Assembly (NCBI RefSeq): GCF_001424485.1
Contig: NZ_LMQC01000001.1
Span: forward strand, 191,755 to 255,754
Origin: Modestobacter sp. Leaf380
GTDB taxonomy: Bacteria > Actinomycetota > Actinomycetes > Mycobacteriales > Geodermatophilaceae
Direction of reading: 5' to 3'
DNA length: 64,000 nucleotides
Made by a program: the position numbers and the translations under genes. Below, one piece after another: positions 20,057 through 28,608 of this stretch; within the stretch, counting starts at the first letter, position 1; every line of letters starts with the position of its first letter. A model generated the notes under the pieces. It was not told the origin of the DNA. It searched no databases and worked only from the letters and a program-made list of their open reading frames with translations.

Positions 20057-20875
20057 TCAGCCGGTGAAGCGCCGGCCCGCTGCCTCGAGACGGTGCGAGA
20101 TGCTGCCGTCCACGATCTCGTCGCCGACCCGGATGACCAGGCCCCCGACGATGGAGGGGTCGACCTGGACCTGCAGGCCGATGCTCCGGCCGTACGTCCT
20201 CTCCAGGATCCCGGTCAGCCGCTGCTCCTGCGCGTCGGTCAGGGGCAGGGCGCTCGTCACGTGCGCGACCGACTGGCCACGTCGTGCCGAGGCCGCGACC
20301 GAGATGCGCTCGACGGCGTTGGCTGCGTTGTGCACGTGCGAGCTGGTCAGCGAGTTCCGGACCAGCCGCTCGGTGACGGGTGAGACCCGGCCGGCCAGCA
20401 GCCGGTCCAGCAGCGCGGTCTTGCCCTCGCGGGACGCGCTGCGATCGCCGAGCAGTCGGGCCAGGTCGTCGTCGCCGTCGATGATCCGGCCGAACCGGAA
20501 CAACTCGTCCTCGACGGTGTCGAGCTCCCCGCGGGCGTCCGCGGCGTCCAGCGCCGCATCGGTCGCGAGGGTCTCGACGGCCTCGACCAGGTCCAGCGGG
20601 CGCGACCAGCGCTGCCGGGCCACGGTCTCGACGACGTCGACGGCACCGGCGGAGAGCTGGGAGGCCAGCAGTCGCTGGGCCAGCCCGGCCCGGTCGTCGG
20701 GCCGCACCGACGCGTCGGCCAGGGCGCGCCGGAGCGAGACCTGGCCCTCGAGCAGGTGCGCGACCGAGAACAGCTCGTCGGCCAGGCCCAGGCGGGCCTC
20801 GCCGTCGGTGCCCCGGACGCGGTCTGCCAGGCGCTCGCGCGACTGCGCGAGCGCCTCGCGGCTGGCGGCCTGCAT
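20057..20875 (-). CDS. atpH: ATP synthase delta subunit
   Basis: Joins F1 to the peripheral stalk. At 272 residues it is longer than the 180-residue enterobacterial form; the extra part is an N-terminal helical segment of the length seen in other Actinobacteria. The C-terminal half holds the OSCP signature, GLQVQVDPSIVGGLVIRVGD, followed by DGSISHRLE. ATG 20875 shares one base with the atpF stop. Confidence 0.95.
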   Translation of the reverse strand: MQAASREALAQSRERLADRVRGTDGEARLGLADELFSVAHLLEGQVSLRRALADASVRPDDRAGLAQRLLASQLSAGAVDVVETVARQRWSRPLDLVEAVETLATDAALDAADARGELDTVEDELFRFGRIIDGDDDLARLLGDRSASREGKTALLDRLLAGRVSPVTERLVRNSLTSSHVHNAANAVERISVAASARRGQSVAHVTSALPLTDAQEQRLTGILERTYGRSIGLQVQVDPSIVGGLVIRVGDEIVDGSISHRLEAAGRRFTG

Positions 20876-21477
20876 CAGCGGTCGCCCTCGGGCGAGTAGA
20901 CCGTGCTGCCACCGGTGGTGCCGGCGGCCGCAGGGGTGCTGGCCGACATGCCGTCGAGCTCGTCGAGGAAGCGGTCGACCGTCCCGCGGCGACGGGCGTC
21001 GTCCTCGAGGGACTCCCCCACCACGCGGCCGGCCAGCGTCACGGCCATGGAGCCGATCTGCCCGCGGAGCTCGTTGACCACCTGCTGGCGGGAGGCAGCG
21101 AGCTGCTCCTCGCCACGGGCGGTGATCCGGGCGGACTCCTCCTGGGCCTGGGTGCGCAGCTCCTCGAGGATCTGCTGTCCCTCCGCCCGGGCGGCGTCAC
21201 GGATCTGAGCGGCCTCGTTGCGGGCCTCGGCGAGCTGGGCGCGGTACTGCTCCAGCGCTGCCTTGGCCTCGGCCTGGGCCGCCTCGGCCCGTTCCATGCC
21301 GCCCTCGATGGCCTCGCGCCGCGCCTGGAACGTCTTCTCGATGACCGGGAAGACGTACTTCATGACGACGAACGCGAGGATCGCGAAGGTGATCAGGCCG
21401 ACGATGATCTCGCCAACCGGGGGCAGCAGCGGGTTGACCGACTCAGCGGCAGTCAGGTCCACGTGGTCACTCCTCAT
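20875..21477 (-). CDS. atpF: ATP synthase F0 b subunit
   Basis: Peripheral stalk. One membrane helix near residues 22-45 (GEIIVGLITFAILAFVVMKY), then VFPVIEKTFQARREAIEGG and a long charged coiled coil rich in Ala, Glu, Gln and Arg (EAAQIRDAARAEGQQILEEL). 200 residues; the last 25 are a Gly/Thr/Ser-rich tail. Translationally coupled to atpH by a TGATG overlap. Confidence 0.95.
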   Translation of the reverse strand: MRSDHVDLTAAESVNPLLPPVGEIIVGLITFAILAFVVMKYVFPVIEKTFQARREAIEGGMERAEAAQAEAKAALEQYRAQLAEARNEAAQIRDAARAEGQQILEELRTQAQEESARITARGEEQLAASRQQVVNELRGQIGSMAVTLAGRVVGESLEDDARRRGTVDRFLDELDGMSASTPAAAGTTGGSTVYSPEGDR

Positions 21478-21511
21478 CCGAGCTCAGGTTCGGCGTGCTG
21501 ACCCAGCAGGG

Positions 21512-21763
<252 letters not shown>

Positions 21764-21829
21764 TCACCCGGGGTTCCGGGTGGCTGGCGGGGTGGTGCGT
21801 CTTGGGGTCGAACGGGTCGCTGGAAGGCC

Positions 21830-22663
21830 TCAGTGAGCCTTCTCCACGGCCCCGTTCAGGTAGGTGGCGGTCAGTACGGTGAAGACGTAGGCCTGCAGCA
21901 CGATCACCAGGACCTCGAAGAAGGTCATGAACAGCGCCATGAGGAAGGAGAACGGCGCGAAGACCACGGAGAAGTTCTCGTCGAACTTCCCCAGCAAGTA
22001 GACGGTCCCCAGAGAGAAGACCACCAACAGCATGTGGCCGGCGAAGAGGTTCGCGAAGAGTCGCACGGCCAGCGTGAACGGCCGGATGACGAACATCTGC
22101 AGCAGCTCGATCGGGGTGACGAGCACCAGGAAGGGGATGGGCACGCCCGGCGGGACGGCCACCTCCTTGAGGTAACCCCCCAGCCCCTTGTTCTTGATCG
22201 AGACCACGTTGTAGAGCACGTAGACCAAGAGCGCCAGCACCAACGGGTAGGCGAACTTGCTCATCGGTGAGATCTGGAAGAACGGGATGATGCTCATCGC
22301 GTTGTTCGCGAGGATGAAGAAGAACAAGGCACCCAGGAAGGGTGCGTACGTGCGGAACTTCGGACCGATGACGTCCCGGCCGATGTTGTCCCGCACGAGG
22401 CTGTAGCCGCTCTCCATCAGCCACTGGGCCTTGCGGGGCACCAGCGTGGTCTTCCGTGTTGCGAGGACCATGAAGAGGAGGATCGCGGCGGTGGCGATCC
22501 AGGAGATCACCGTGATGCGCGTGATCGAGAAGTCGATCCCGAGGACCGAGAACTCGGCCAGTGACGGGGGGTAGAACTCTTCGATCGTCGGGGAGACGAA
22601 GCCTCCGCCGGGGTCGCTCTCGACCGCGAGCACGCTGGAGAGCGCGTGGGCGCTGGAGGTCAC
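21830..22663 (-). CDS. atpB: ATP synthase F0 a subunit
   Basis: Forms the proton half-channels next to the c-ring. The 277-residue protein has about six hydrophobic helices; the essential arginine is Arg201 in FTLAVRLFANLFAGHML, and the following helix carries QAYVFTVLTATYL. GTG 22663 overlaps the stop of the upstream AtpZ/I-like gene (GTGA). The frame continues upstream but without family resemblance. Confidence 0.96.
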   Translation of the reverse strand: MTSSAHALSSVLAVESDPGGGFVSPTIEEFYPPSLAEFSVLGIDFSITRITVISWIATAAILLFMVLATRKTTLVPRKAQWLMESGYSLVRDNIGRDVIGPKFRTYAPFLGALFFFILANNAMSIIPFFQISPMSKFAYPLVLALLVYVLYNVVSIKNKGLGGYLKEVAVPPGVPIPFLVLVTPIELLQMFVIRPFTLAVRLFANLFAGHMLLVVFSLGTVYLLGKFDENFSVVFAPFSFLMALFMTFFEVLVIVLQAYVFTVLTATYLNGAVEKAH

Positions 22664-23049
22664 CGGTGTCCCTTCTGCGTCCTGGGCTGGCTCCGTCGTC
22701 CGCCCGAGGTGTTGCGGTACGTGCTGTAGCTCTTCGAGCTGATCTTGCTGTAGCTGGTGTGGCTGATGGCCTGGGTCTGCTGGACCGGTCCGCCGTACTT
22801 GACGGTGATCAGGTAGACCGACAAGCCGAGTCCGACGACCACGCCGATGAGGGCGAAGACCTTCGTGTCCAGCCACCGGTCCACCAGCAGCCCGGCCCCG
22901 CCGTAGACGACGAGTCCGGCCAGGAGGGTCCCGGTGATGCCCCAGCCGACATCCGCACCGCTGGGGTGCGGGGTGTCATCGGGGGCGTCTGCCGGTCGAG
23001 GCCGTGGGCCACCGGCACGCGTGGCGGCCTCGTCCATCAGTTCGGACAC
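22660..23049 (-). CDS. AtpZ/AtpI-like small membrane protein
   Basis: Probable ATP synthase assembly factor or associated ion transporter. The 129-residue protein has two membrane helices (GWGITGTLLAGLVVYGGAGL and FALIGVVVGLGLSVYLITVK) separated by the WLDT turn typical of the AtpZ/AtpI family, then a Ser/Lys/Arg-rich tail. GTG 23049 lies two bases after the previous stop and its own stop overlaps atpB. Assignment rests on topology and position. Confidence 0.8.
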   Translation of the reverse strand: MSELMDEAATRAGGPRPRPADAPDDTPHPSGADVGWGITGTLLAGLVVYGGAGLLVDRWLDTKVFALIGVVVGLGLSVYLITVKYGGPVQQTQAISHTSYSKISSKSYSTYRNTSGGRRSQPRTQKGHR

Positions 23050-23051
23050 TA

Positions 23052-23552
23052 TCAGCCGCCTGTGACCTTGCGGACCGGGTGTTCTACAGCGTGTGGCAGA
23101 ACGTCCGTCGAGGGCGGGGCCGGCGGGGTCGTGTAGTAGAGCTGTCGGGTCCACACCCAGCGGGCCTGCACCCCGCTCCACAGGAGGGCGCCGGCGATGA
23201 CGGTCCACGCCGTCGCCACCCGGTCGGGCCACCCGTCGGCGGGCAGGGCCTGGAGCAGGGCGAAGAAGCCGAGCACCTTGACCATGAAGGCACCGAGGGC
23301 CGCCGGCAGGGTGAAGGAGTCGTCGATCTTGCCGGCCCAGGCGATGGCGAAGCCGGAGAGGCAGAAGAACAGGGTGACGATGGCGGCACCCAGCACCACC
23401 CCCAGCGCCTCGGCCCAGCCGCTCAGCAGGCCGACCACCGGGACGGCCACCGCGGTGACCACGAGGGTCACCAGCGAACCGGCCCGCAGGAACGACAGGT
23501 CCCACGGGCCGGCGGCGCTTCGCGGCGCATCGGGGCGGGCGGGACGGGTCAT
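23052..23552 (-). CDS. Four-helix membrane protein of the atp operon (Rv1303-like)
   Basis: Function not established. The 166-residue protein has four predicted membrane helices (SLVTLVVTAVAVPVVGLLSG, GVVLGAAIVTLFFCLSGFAI, ALGAFMVKVLGFFALLQAL and ATAWTVIAGALLWSGVQA). A protein of this size and topology sits between the wecA/rfe homologue and atpB in mycobacteria. ATG 23552 overlaps the upstream stop (ATGA). It may be the true AtpI equivalent, with the next gene being AtpZ. Confidence 0.78.
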   Translation of the reverse strand: MTRPARPDAPRSAAGPWDLSFLRAGSLVTLVVTAVAVPVVGLLSGWAEALGVVLGAAIVTLFFCLSGFAIAWAGKIDDSFTLPAALGAFMVKVLGFFALLQALPADGWPDRVATAWTVIAGALLWSGVQARWVWTRQLYYTTPPAPPSTDVLPHAVEHPVRKVTGG

Positions 23553-24832
23553 CGACGGACTCCGGTGGTGTCGGGGGTGCGGGTGTCGGGGGTGCGGGCG
23601 GCCGGGCCGGGGGCGCCGGCGGCGCCCGGGGCGGGCACGACGCGGGTGGCGGGCGCCGGCCGTCGCCGCCAGCGGCGGGAGCGGACGCTGCGTCGGGCGG
23701 TGCTCTCGGACTCGGCGACCTCGATGGCGGTCCGCTCGGCACGGCGGGCCCGGGGGCTCAGCACCGCCAGCACGCCGATGACCAGCAGCGTGGAGACCAC
23801 CACGAGCACCTCCAGGGTGCCGCCGGTGATGGACAGCGCGATGACGCCGAAGGACAGCAGCGCGGCCCAGAAGTACATGATCAGGACGGCCCGGCGGTGC
23901 GAGTGCCCGATGGTGAGCAGCCGGTGGTGCAGGTGCATCTTGTCCGGGCTGAAGGGCGACTGGCCCTTGCGGGTCCGGCGGACGACGGCGAGCACCAGGT
24001 CGGTGAAGGGGATGAAGAGCACCGCGAGCGGGACCAGCAGCGGCAGCGCCAGCGGCAGCACGCTGGCGGCGGAGTCGAAGCTCTGGGTGTCCACCCGACC
24101 GGTGGCCGAGACGGCGGCCGCGGAGAGCATCAGCCCGACCATCATGGACCCGGAGTCGCCCATGAAGATCCGCGCCGGGGAGAAGTTGTGCGGCAGGAAC
24201 CCCAGGCAGGCCCCGGCCAGGATCGCGGTGATGAGGGCGGGGGCGCTCGCGGTGTCGTCGTAGCCGACCAGGCCCAGGTTGTAGCTGTAGGCGAACAGCG
24301 CCAGTGCCGAGATCGCCGAGACCCCGGCGGCCAGGCCGTCCAGTCCGTCGATGAAGTTGAGGGCGTTGACCACCAGGACGGTCACCAGGATGGTCAGCGG
24401 CACCCCGGCGTCGCCCAGGGACAGCGTCCCGATGTCGGCGAAGGGCAGGAAGACGAAGAGGAACTGGACGCCCAGCAGCACCATGACCCCGGCGCACGCG
24501 ATCTGGCCGGTGAGCTTGGTGAGCGCGTCGATGCCGAACCGGTCGTCGAGCACACCGAGCAGGCAGATCAGCCCGCCCGCCACGAGCACCGCGTAGGTCT
24601 GGCTGTCCTCGAAGGTGCGCTGCAGGGCCGGTAGCCGGGAGGCCACCAGCACCGCGGCCGCGACCCCGGCGTACATCGCCACCCCTCCCCCCCGTGGGGT
24701 CGGGATGACGTGCACGTCGCGGTCGCGGACCGCGGCGACGACCTTGAACCGCATCGCCAGCATCCGCACGACGGGCGTGGTCAGGTAGGTGACCAGCGCC
24801 GCGACGAGGCAGACGACGAGGTACTCGCGCAC
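23549..24832 (-). CDS. wecA: WecA/Rfe-type polyprenyl-phosphate N-acetylhexosamine-1-phosphate transferase
   Basis: Starts lipid-linked glycan synthesis by moving GlcNAc-1-phosphate (or a similar sugar phosphate) from UDP to decaprenyl/undecaprenyl phosphate. The 427-residue protein has about eleven hydrophobic helices, the cytosolic motif HVIPTPRGGGVAMY, the metal-binding GVLDDRFG, NFIDGLDGLAAG and MGDSGSMMVG loops and the HLHHRL histidine loop. The last 60 residues are a basic Pro/Ala-rich tail with a tandem repeat. It lies 60 bases after glyA and overlaps the next gene. Mycobacteria keep the same gene ahead of atpB. Confidence 0.92.
   Translation of the reverse strand: MREYLVVCLVAALVTYLTTPVVRMLAMRFKVVAAVRDRDVHVIPTPRGGGVAMYAGVAAAVLVASRLPALQRTFEDSQTYAVLVAGGLICLLGVLDDRFGIDALTKLTGQIACAGVMVLLGVQFLFVFLPFADIGTLSLGDAGVPLTILVTVLVVNALNFIDGLDGLAAGVSAISALALFAYSYNLGLVGYDDTASAPALITAILAGACLGFLPHNFSPARIFMGDSGSMMVGLMLSAAAVSATGRVDTQSFDSAASVLPLALPLLVPLAVLFIPFTDLVLAVVRRTRKGQSPFSPDKMHLHHRLLTIGHSHRRAVLIMYFWAALLSFGVIALSITGGTLEVLVVVSTLLVIGVLAVLSPRARRAERTAIEVAESESTARRSVRSRRWRRRPAPATRVVPAPGAAGAPGPAARTPDTRTPDTTGVRR
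23567..23596. repeat. Two 15-bp tandem repeats in the wecA C-terminus
   Basis: GGTGTCGGGGGTGCG occurs twice without a gap and encodes duplicated RTPDT pentapeptides in the disordered tail. In-frame slippage would change only tail length. Confidence 0.75.
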
Positions 24833-24892
24833 GGGCGGCTCAGGCTCCTGGGGTGGTCGGGCGGGCGGTCCGGGCGGTGGCCCGGGCCCGCC

Positions 24893-26176
24893 TCAGCGGA
24901 CGGGCTCGGGGTAGGCCGGGTGGGCCGAGACCAGCTCGCGGACCGCGGCCGACACCTCGGCGGACCGCGACCCGTCGGCGTCGCGGATCGCCGTCCCGAT
25001 GAAGGTGGCGATCTGGGCCATGTCGGACTCGGTCATGCCCTGGGTGGTGACCGACGGGCTGCCGACCCGGATGCCCGAGGCGATGGAGGCCGGCTGCGGA
25101 TCGAAGGGGATCGCGTTCTTGTTCAGCACGATCCCGGCGGCGTCGCAGCGGGCCTCGGCGTCGGCACCGCTGACCCCGGTGGACTGCAGGTCCAGCAGGG
25201 CCAGGTGGGTGTCGGTGCCACCGGCGACCGGACGCAGTCCCTCGGCAGCCAGGCCCTCGGTGAGGGCCTGGGCGTTGGCGATGACCTGGCGGGTGTAGGC
25301 CTGGTACTCAGGTGTCAGGCACTCCTTGAGGTTCACCGCCTTGGCGGCGACGGCGTGCATCAGCGGCCCACCCTGCATCATCGGGAAGGCGGCCTTGTCG
25401 ATGGCCTTGGCGTGCTCGGCCTTGCACACGATGGCGCCACCGCGGGGCCCGCGCAGCACCTTGTGCGTGGTGAAGGTGACGACATCGGCGTGCGGCACCG
25501 GCGAGGGGATGGCCTTGCCGGCCACCAGGCCGATGAAGTGCGCGGCGTCGACCATGAAGACGGCCCCGACCTCGTCGGCGATCTGCCGGAACGCGGCGAA
25601 GTCGATCAGCCGCGGGATCGCGGACCCGCCGGCGATGATCAGCTTGGGCCGGTGCTCGCGCGCGAGGTCACGGACCTGGTCGTAGTCGATGTGCTCGGTC
25701 TTCGGGTCCACGCCGTACTGCACGGCGTTGAACCACTTCCCCGAGAACGAGACCTTGGTGCCGTGGGTCAGGTGCCCGCCCATCGGCAGGGCCATCCCGA
25801 GCATGGTGTCGCCGGGCTTGAGGAAGGCCCCGTAGGCGGCCAGGTTGGCGCTGGCGCCCGAGTGCGGCTGCAGGTTGACGTGCTCCGCGCCGAACAGCTC
25901 CTTGCCGCGCTCGATCCCGAGGGACTCGGCTCGGTCGACGACCTCGCAACCGCCGTAGTACCGCTTGCCGGGGTAGCCCTCGGCGTACTTGTTGCTCAGC
26001 GTGCTGCCCAGCGCTGCGAGGACGGCGGGGCTGGTGAAGTTCTCGCTGGCGATCAGCTGCAGGCCGGTGCGCAGCCGGTCCAGCTCGTCGGTGACGACGC
26101 CGGCGATCTCCGGGTCGAAGGAGGCCAGCGCGTCGAAGTCGGGCCCCCAGTACGGGGTGGCTGCAGGGGTGCTCAT
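24893..26176 (-). CDS. glyA: Serine hydroxymethyltransferase
   Basis: Interconverts serine and glycine and loads tetrahydrofolate with a one-carbon unit. The 427-residue PLP enzyme has the SENFTSPAVLAALGS start, the YPGKRYYGGCEVVD loop and the PLP lysine in VVTFTTHKVLRGPRGG. ATG 26176 has GGAG ten bases upstream. An in-frame GTG-type extension to 26212 is not conserved-looking. It leads the wecA-atp run, 60 bases before wecA. Confidence 0.97.
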   Translation of the reverse strand: MSTPAATPYWGPDFDALASFDPEIAGVVTDELDRLRTGLQLIASENFTSPAVLAALGSTLSNKYAEGYPGKRYYGGCEVVDRAESLGIERGKELFGAEHVNLQPHSGASANLAAYGAFLKPGDTMLGMALPMGGHLTHGTKVSFSGKWFNAVQYGVDPKTEHIDYDQVRDLAREHRPKLIIAGGSAIPRLIDFAAFRQIADEVGAVFMVDAAHFIGLVAGKAIPSPVPHADVVTFTTHKVLRGPRGGAIVCKAEHAKAIDKAAFPMMQGGPLMHAVAAKAVNLKECLTPEYQAYTRQVIANAQALTEGLAAEGLRPVAGGTDTHLALLDLQSTGVSGADAEARCDAAGIVLNKNAIPFDPQPASIASGIRVGSPSVTTQGMTESDMAQIATFIGTAIRDADGSRSAEVSAAVRELVSAHPAYPEPVR

Positions 26177-26241
26177 GCGGGGCGCGCTCCGGGAGAGAGG
26201 GGCGCCGCGCACCCGGGAGGGGGCACGCGGAGGTCGGACCC

Positions 26242-26247
26242 ACGGTA
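26242..26247 (-). promoter_or_regulatory. -10 element candidate for glyA
   Basis: TACCGT on the minus strand in the 159-base gap between the Sua5 gene and glyA, about 65 bases before ATG. No -35 and no recognisable riboswitch were found. Confidence 0.35.
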
Positions 26248-26335
26248 TCGCCCCCGTCGGCGGCCCCGGGCCGACGTGCTGGGACGGGGCCGGCTCGACG
26301 GCGCGGTGCGGGCGCAGCGCGGTACGGGGACCTGC

Positions 26336-26977
26336 TCAGTCGGTGATGCCGGGCACGACCGCGCGCAGCCGGTCCACGTCGACAGCACCCACCCGCAGCA
26401 CCCGGGGCACGGGTCCGGTGCAGTCCACGATCGTGCTGGCCCCACTGCTCTCCCGCGGGCCGCCGTCCAGGACGACGGCTGCGTGCTCGCCCAGCTGGTA
26501 CTCGGCCTGCTGTGCGCTGGTGGCGGCGGGACGGCCGGACCGGTTCGCGCTGGAGACGGCGAGGGGGCCGGTGCGCCGGAGGAGGTCGCGGGCCAGGTCG
26601 TCGTCGGGCAGCCGGACGGCAACGGTCCCCTCGGCCTCGCCCAGGTCCCAGCTCAGCGTCGGGGTGTGTTCGAGCACCAGGGTCAGCCCGCCGGGCCAGA
26701 ACGCCTCGGCGAGGGCGTGGGCGTCGGCGGGGAACGCCGTCACCAGGCCGGCCACGGTGGAGGCCTCCCCGACCAGCACCGGGACCGGCATGTTGCGGCC
26801 CCGGTTCTTGGCAGTGAGGAGCCGACCGACCGCCTCGGGGGTGAAGGCGTCGGCGGCCACCCCGTAGACGGTGTCGGTGGGCAGCAGGACCAGCTCGCCG
26901 CGGGAGAGCGCGGCGGCCGCGGCGGTCAGGCCCGCGGCGCGCTGGTCCTCGTCGGAGCAGTCGTAGACGTCGGCCAC
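26336..26977 (-). CDS. L-threonylcarbamoyladenylate synthase (Sua5/YciO/YrdC family)
   Basis: Makes threonylcarbamoyl-AMP for the t6A37 modification of ANN-decoding tRNAs. The 213-residue protein has the YrdC-fold motifs LVLLPTDTVYGVAADA, RLLTAKNRGRNMPVPV, FWPGGLTLVLE and SSANRSGRPAATS. It lacks the extra C-terminal Sua5 domain. GTG 26977 has GGGGGAG about 10 bases upstream. In many Actinobacteria it follows prmC; here the GH114-like lipoprotein gene on the other strand is inserted between them. Confidence 0.93.
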   Translation of the reverse strand: MADVYDCSDEDQRAAGLTAAAAALSRGELVLLPTDTVYGVAADAFTPEAVGRLLTAKNRGRNMPVPVLVGEASTVAGLVTAFPADAHALAEAFWPGGLTLVLEHTPTLSWDLGEAEGTVAVRLPDDDLARDLLRRTGPLAVSSANRSGRPAATSAQQAEYQLGEHAAVVLDGGPRESSGASTIVDCTGPVPRVLRVGAVDVDRLRAVVPGITD

Positions 26978-26996
26978 ACCGGCAGTCTCCCCCACG

Positions 26997-27002
26997 TACC
27001 GT
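26997..27002 (+). promoter_or_regulatory. -10 element of the GH114-like lipoprotein gene (leaderless)
   Basis: TACCGT, 8 bases before ATG 27011, matching the leaderless pattern of this window. Confidence 0.5.
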
Positions 27003-27010
27003 CGGCGCCC

Positions 27011-27772
27011 ATGCGGTGGTGGCTGGTCCCGGTCGGACTGCTGCTGGGCGGCTGCGCGGCGCCGGTGCAGCTGGACACCCCGATGGGTGCCCGGGTCGAC
27101 TACCAGCTCGGCGGGCAGTACGAGCCGGCCGACGGGGTGACCGGCGTGGTCCGGGACCGCACCGACTCCCCCGCCCCTGGTCTGTGGTCGGCCTGCTACG
27201 TCAACGCCTTCCAGACCCAGCCGGGCACCGACGACGTGCCCGAGGACCTGCTGCTGCACGACGCGACGGGGGCCCGGGTCGAGGACCCGGACTGGCCCGG
27301 GGAGTTCCTCCTCGACATCAGCACCCCCGCCCAGCGCGAGCGGGTGCTCACCGAGGTGGGCGGCTGGTTCGACGGGTGCGCGGCGGACGGCTTCGACGCC
27401 GTCGAGCCGGACAACCTGGACAGCTGGACCCGCTCGCAGGGGCTGCTCACGGTGGACCACGCCGTCGCGATGGCGGGTCTGCTGGTCCGGCGGGCGCACG
27501 CCGCGGGCCTCACCATCGCGCAGAAGAACGCCGCCGACCTGGCCGGGCGCGACCTGGGGTTCGACTACGCGGTGACCGAGCAGTGCCAGGTGTACGGCGA
27601 GTGCCAGGTCTACACCGACGCCTACGGCGACCTGGTGCTGGAGGTCGAGTACAGCGACGCGGCCTTCGACGCCGCGTGCGCGGCACGGGGCACGGAGGTC
27701 GCCGTGCAGCGCCGGGACCGGGACGTGTCCGTCCCGGGGACCGAGGGCTACGTGTCGCGCTTCTGCAGCTGA
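27011..27772 (+). CDS. GH114-like (endo-alpha-1,4-polygalactosaminidase family) lipoprotein
   Basis: Predicted cell-surface glycoside hydrolase, possibly against galactosamine polymers. The 253-residue protein starts with a lipoprotein signal (MRWWLVPVGLLLGGCAAP, lipobox LGGC). The mature part is a TM1410-like TIM barrel: strand end WSACYVNAFQTQ, EFLLDISTPAQRERV, the acidic DGFDAVEPDNLDSW, AQKNAADLAGRDLGFDYAVTEQCQVY in segments, and LVLEVEYSD. Asp/Glu of VEPDNLD are the likely active-site acids. Its last 25 bases overlap the 3' end of prmC on the other strand. Substrate is inferred from family. Confidence 0.82.
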   Translation: MRWWLVPVGLLLGGCAAPVQLDTPMGARVDYQLGGQYEPADGVTGVVRDRTDSPAPGLWSACYVNAFQTQPGTDDVPEDLLLHDATGARVEDPDWPGEFLLDISTPAQRERVLTEVGGWFDGCAADGFDAVEPDNLDSWTRSQGLLTVDHAVAMAGLLVRRAHAAGLTIAQKNAADLAGRDLGFDYAVTEQCQVYGECQVYTDAYGDLVLEVEYSDAAFDAACAARGTEVAVQRRDRDVSVPGTEGYVSRFCS

Positions 27773-28608
27773 GCGGTGGTGAAGCGGGGCCGCCCGGCCA
27801 GGTCGGGGTGGTCGGCGACGTCGACCCACCCGCCGTGCGCCCGGACCAGCGCCGGCAGCGAACCGCCCTGGACGTCGGCGTGCTCGACGGCCAGCAGCCC
27901 GCCGGGGCGCAGCAGCCGTGCGGCGGTGTGCAGCAGCCCGCGGACGACGTCCAGGCCGTCGGGGCCGCCCCACAGCGCCAGCGGCGGGTCGTGGTCGGCG
28001 ACCTCGCGCGGCAGTCGCGCGTCGTCGGGCACGTACGGCGGGTTGGAGACGACGACGTCGACCCGACCGTCGAGGTCGGTCAACAGGCCCCGGTCGGTCA
28101 TGTCCCCGGCGAGCACGGTCACCGGGGTGTCCCCCGCGGCGGCGCGAGCGTCGGCGTTGTGCCGGGTCCAGGCGATGGCGTCGGGGTCGCGTTCGACGGC
28201 GGTGACCCGAGCACCCGGGTGCTCGTGGGCGACCGACAGCGCGATCGCCCCGGAGCCAGTGCCCAGGTCGACGACGACGGGGGCGTCGAGCCCGGCCACC
28301 TGCTCGAGCACCCAGCCGGCGATCTGCTCGGTCTCCGGGCGGGGCACGAAGACCCCGGGGCCGACTGCCAGCTCCAGGTGCCGGAAGGCTGCGGAGCCGG
28401 TGAGGTGCTGCAGCGGCACCCGGGCGACGCGCTGGTCCAGCAGGTGGCTGAACCGGGTGCTGTCCGGGACGTCGTCCAGGGTGACCAGCCGCGCCCGGGG
28501 CACCCCGAGGGCGTGGGCCAGCAGCAGCTCGGCGTCGACCCGGGGGGACTCGACCCCGGCCTCGGCGAGCCGTCGGGCCGCCTGCTGGAGCAGTTCGCGC
28601 GGGGTCAG
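27748..28608 (-). CDS. prmC: Release factor glutamine methyltransferase (PrmC/HemK), CTG start
   Basis: Methylates the Gln of the GGQ motif of release factors RF1 and RF2. The 286-residue protein has the PrmC N-terminal helical domain ([18 protein letters not shown]), SAM motif [14 protein letters not shown] near 113 and the substrate motif NPPY at 189-192. No ATG, GTG or TTG fits the conserved N-terminus: the only plausible initiator is CTG 28608, which overlaps the prfA stop as CTGA, mirroring GTGA overlaps elsewhere. Its target RF1 is encoded immediately upstream. The 3' end overlaps the GH114-like gene by 25 bases. Confidence 0.92.
   Translation of the reverse strand: MTPRELLQQAARRLAEAGVESPRVDAELLLAHALGVPRARLVTLDDVPDSTRFSHLLDQRVARVPLQHLTGSAAFRHLELAVGPGVFVPRPETEQIAGWVLEQVAGLDAPVVVDLGTGSGAIALSVAHEHPGARVTAVERDPDAIAWTRHNADARAAAGDTPVTVLAGDMTDRGLLTDLDGRVDVVVSNPPYVPDDARLPREVADHDPPLALWGGPDGLDVVRGLLHTAARLLRPGGLLAVEHADVQGGSLPALVRAHGGWVDVADHPDLAGRPRFTTAQLQKRDT

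Noticed and set aside
26177-26335. ZTP or glycine riboswitch before glyA
   Set aside because: The gap lacks the conserved pseudoknot bases of the ZTP motif and the tandem glycine aptamer cores; only a -10 candidate is visible.
24710-27772. 1020-codon plus-strand frame across wecA, glyA and the Sua5 gene
   Set aside because: Only the last 253 codons (from ATG 27011) form a real protein; the rest is antisense to well-supported genes.
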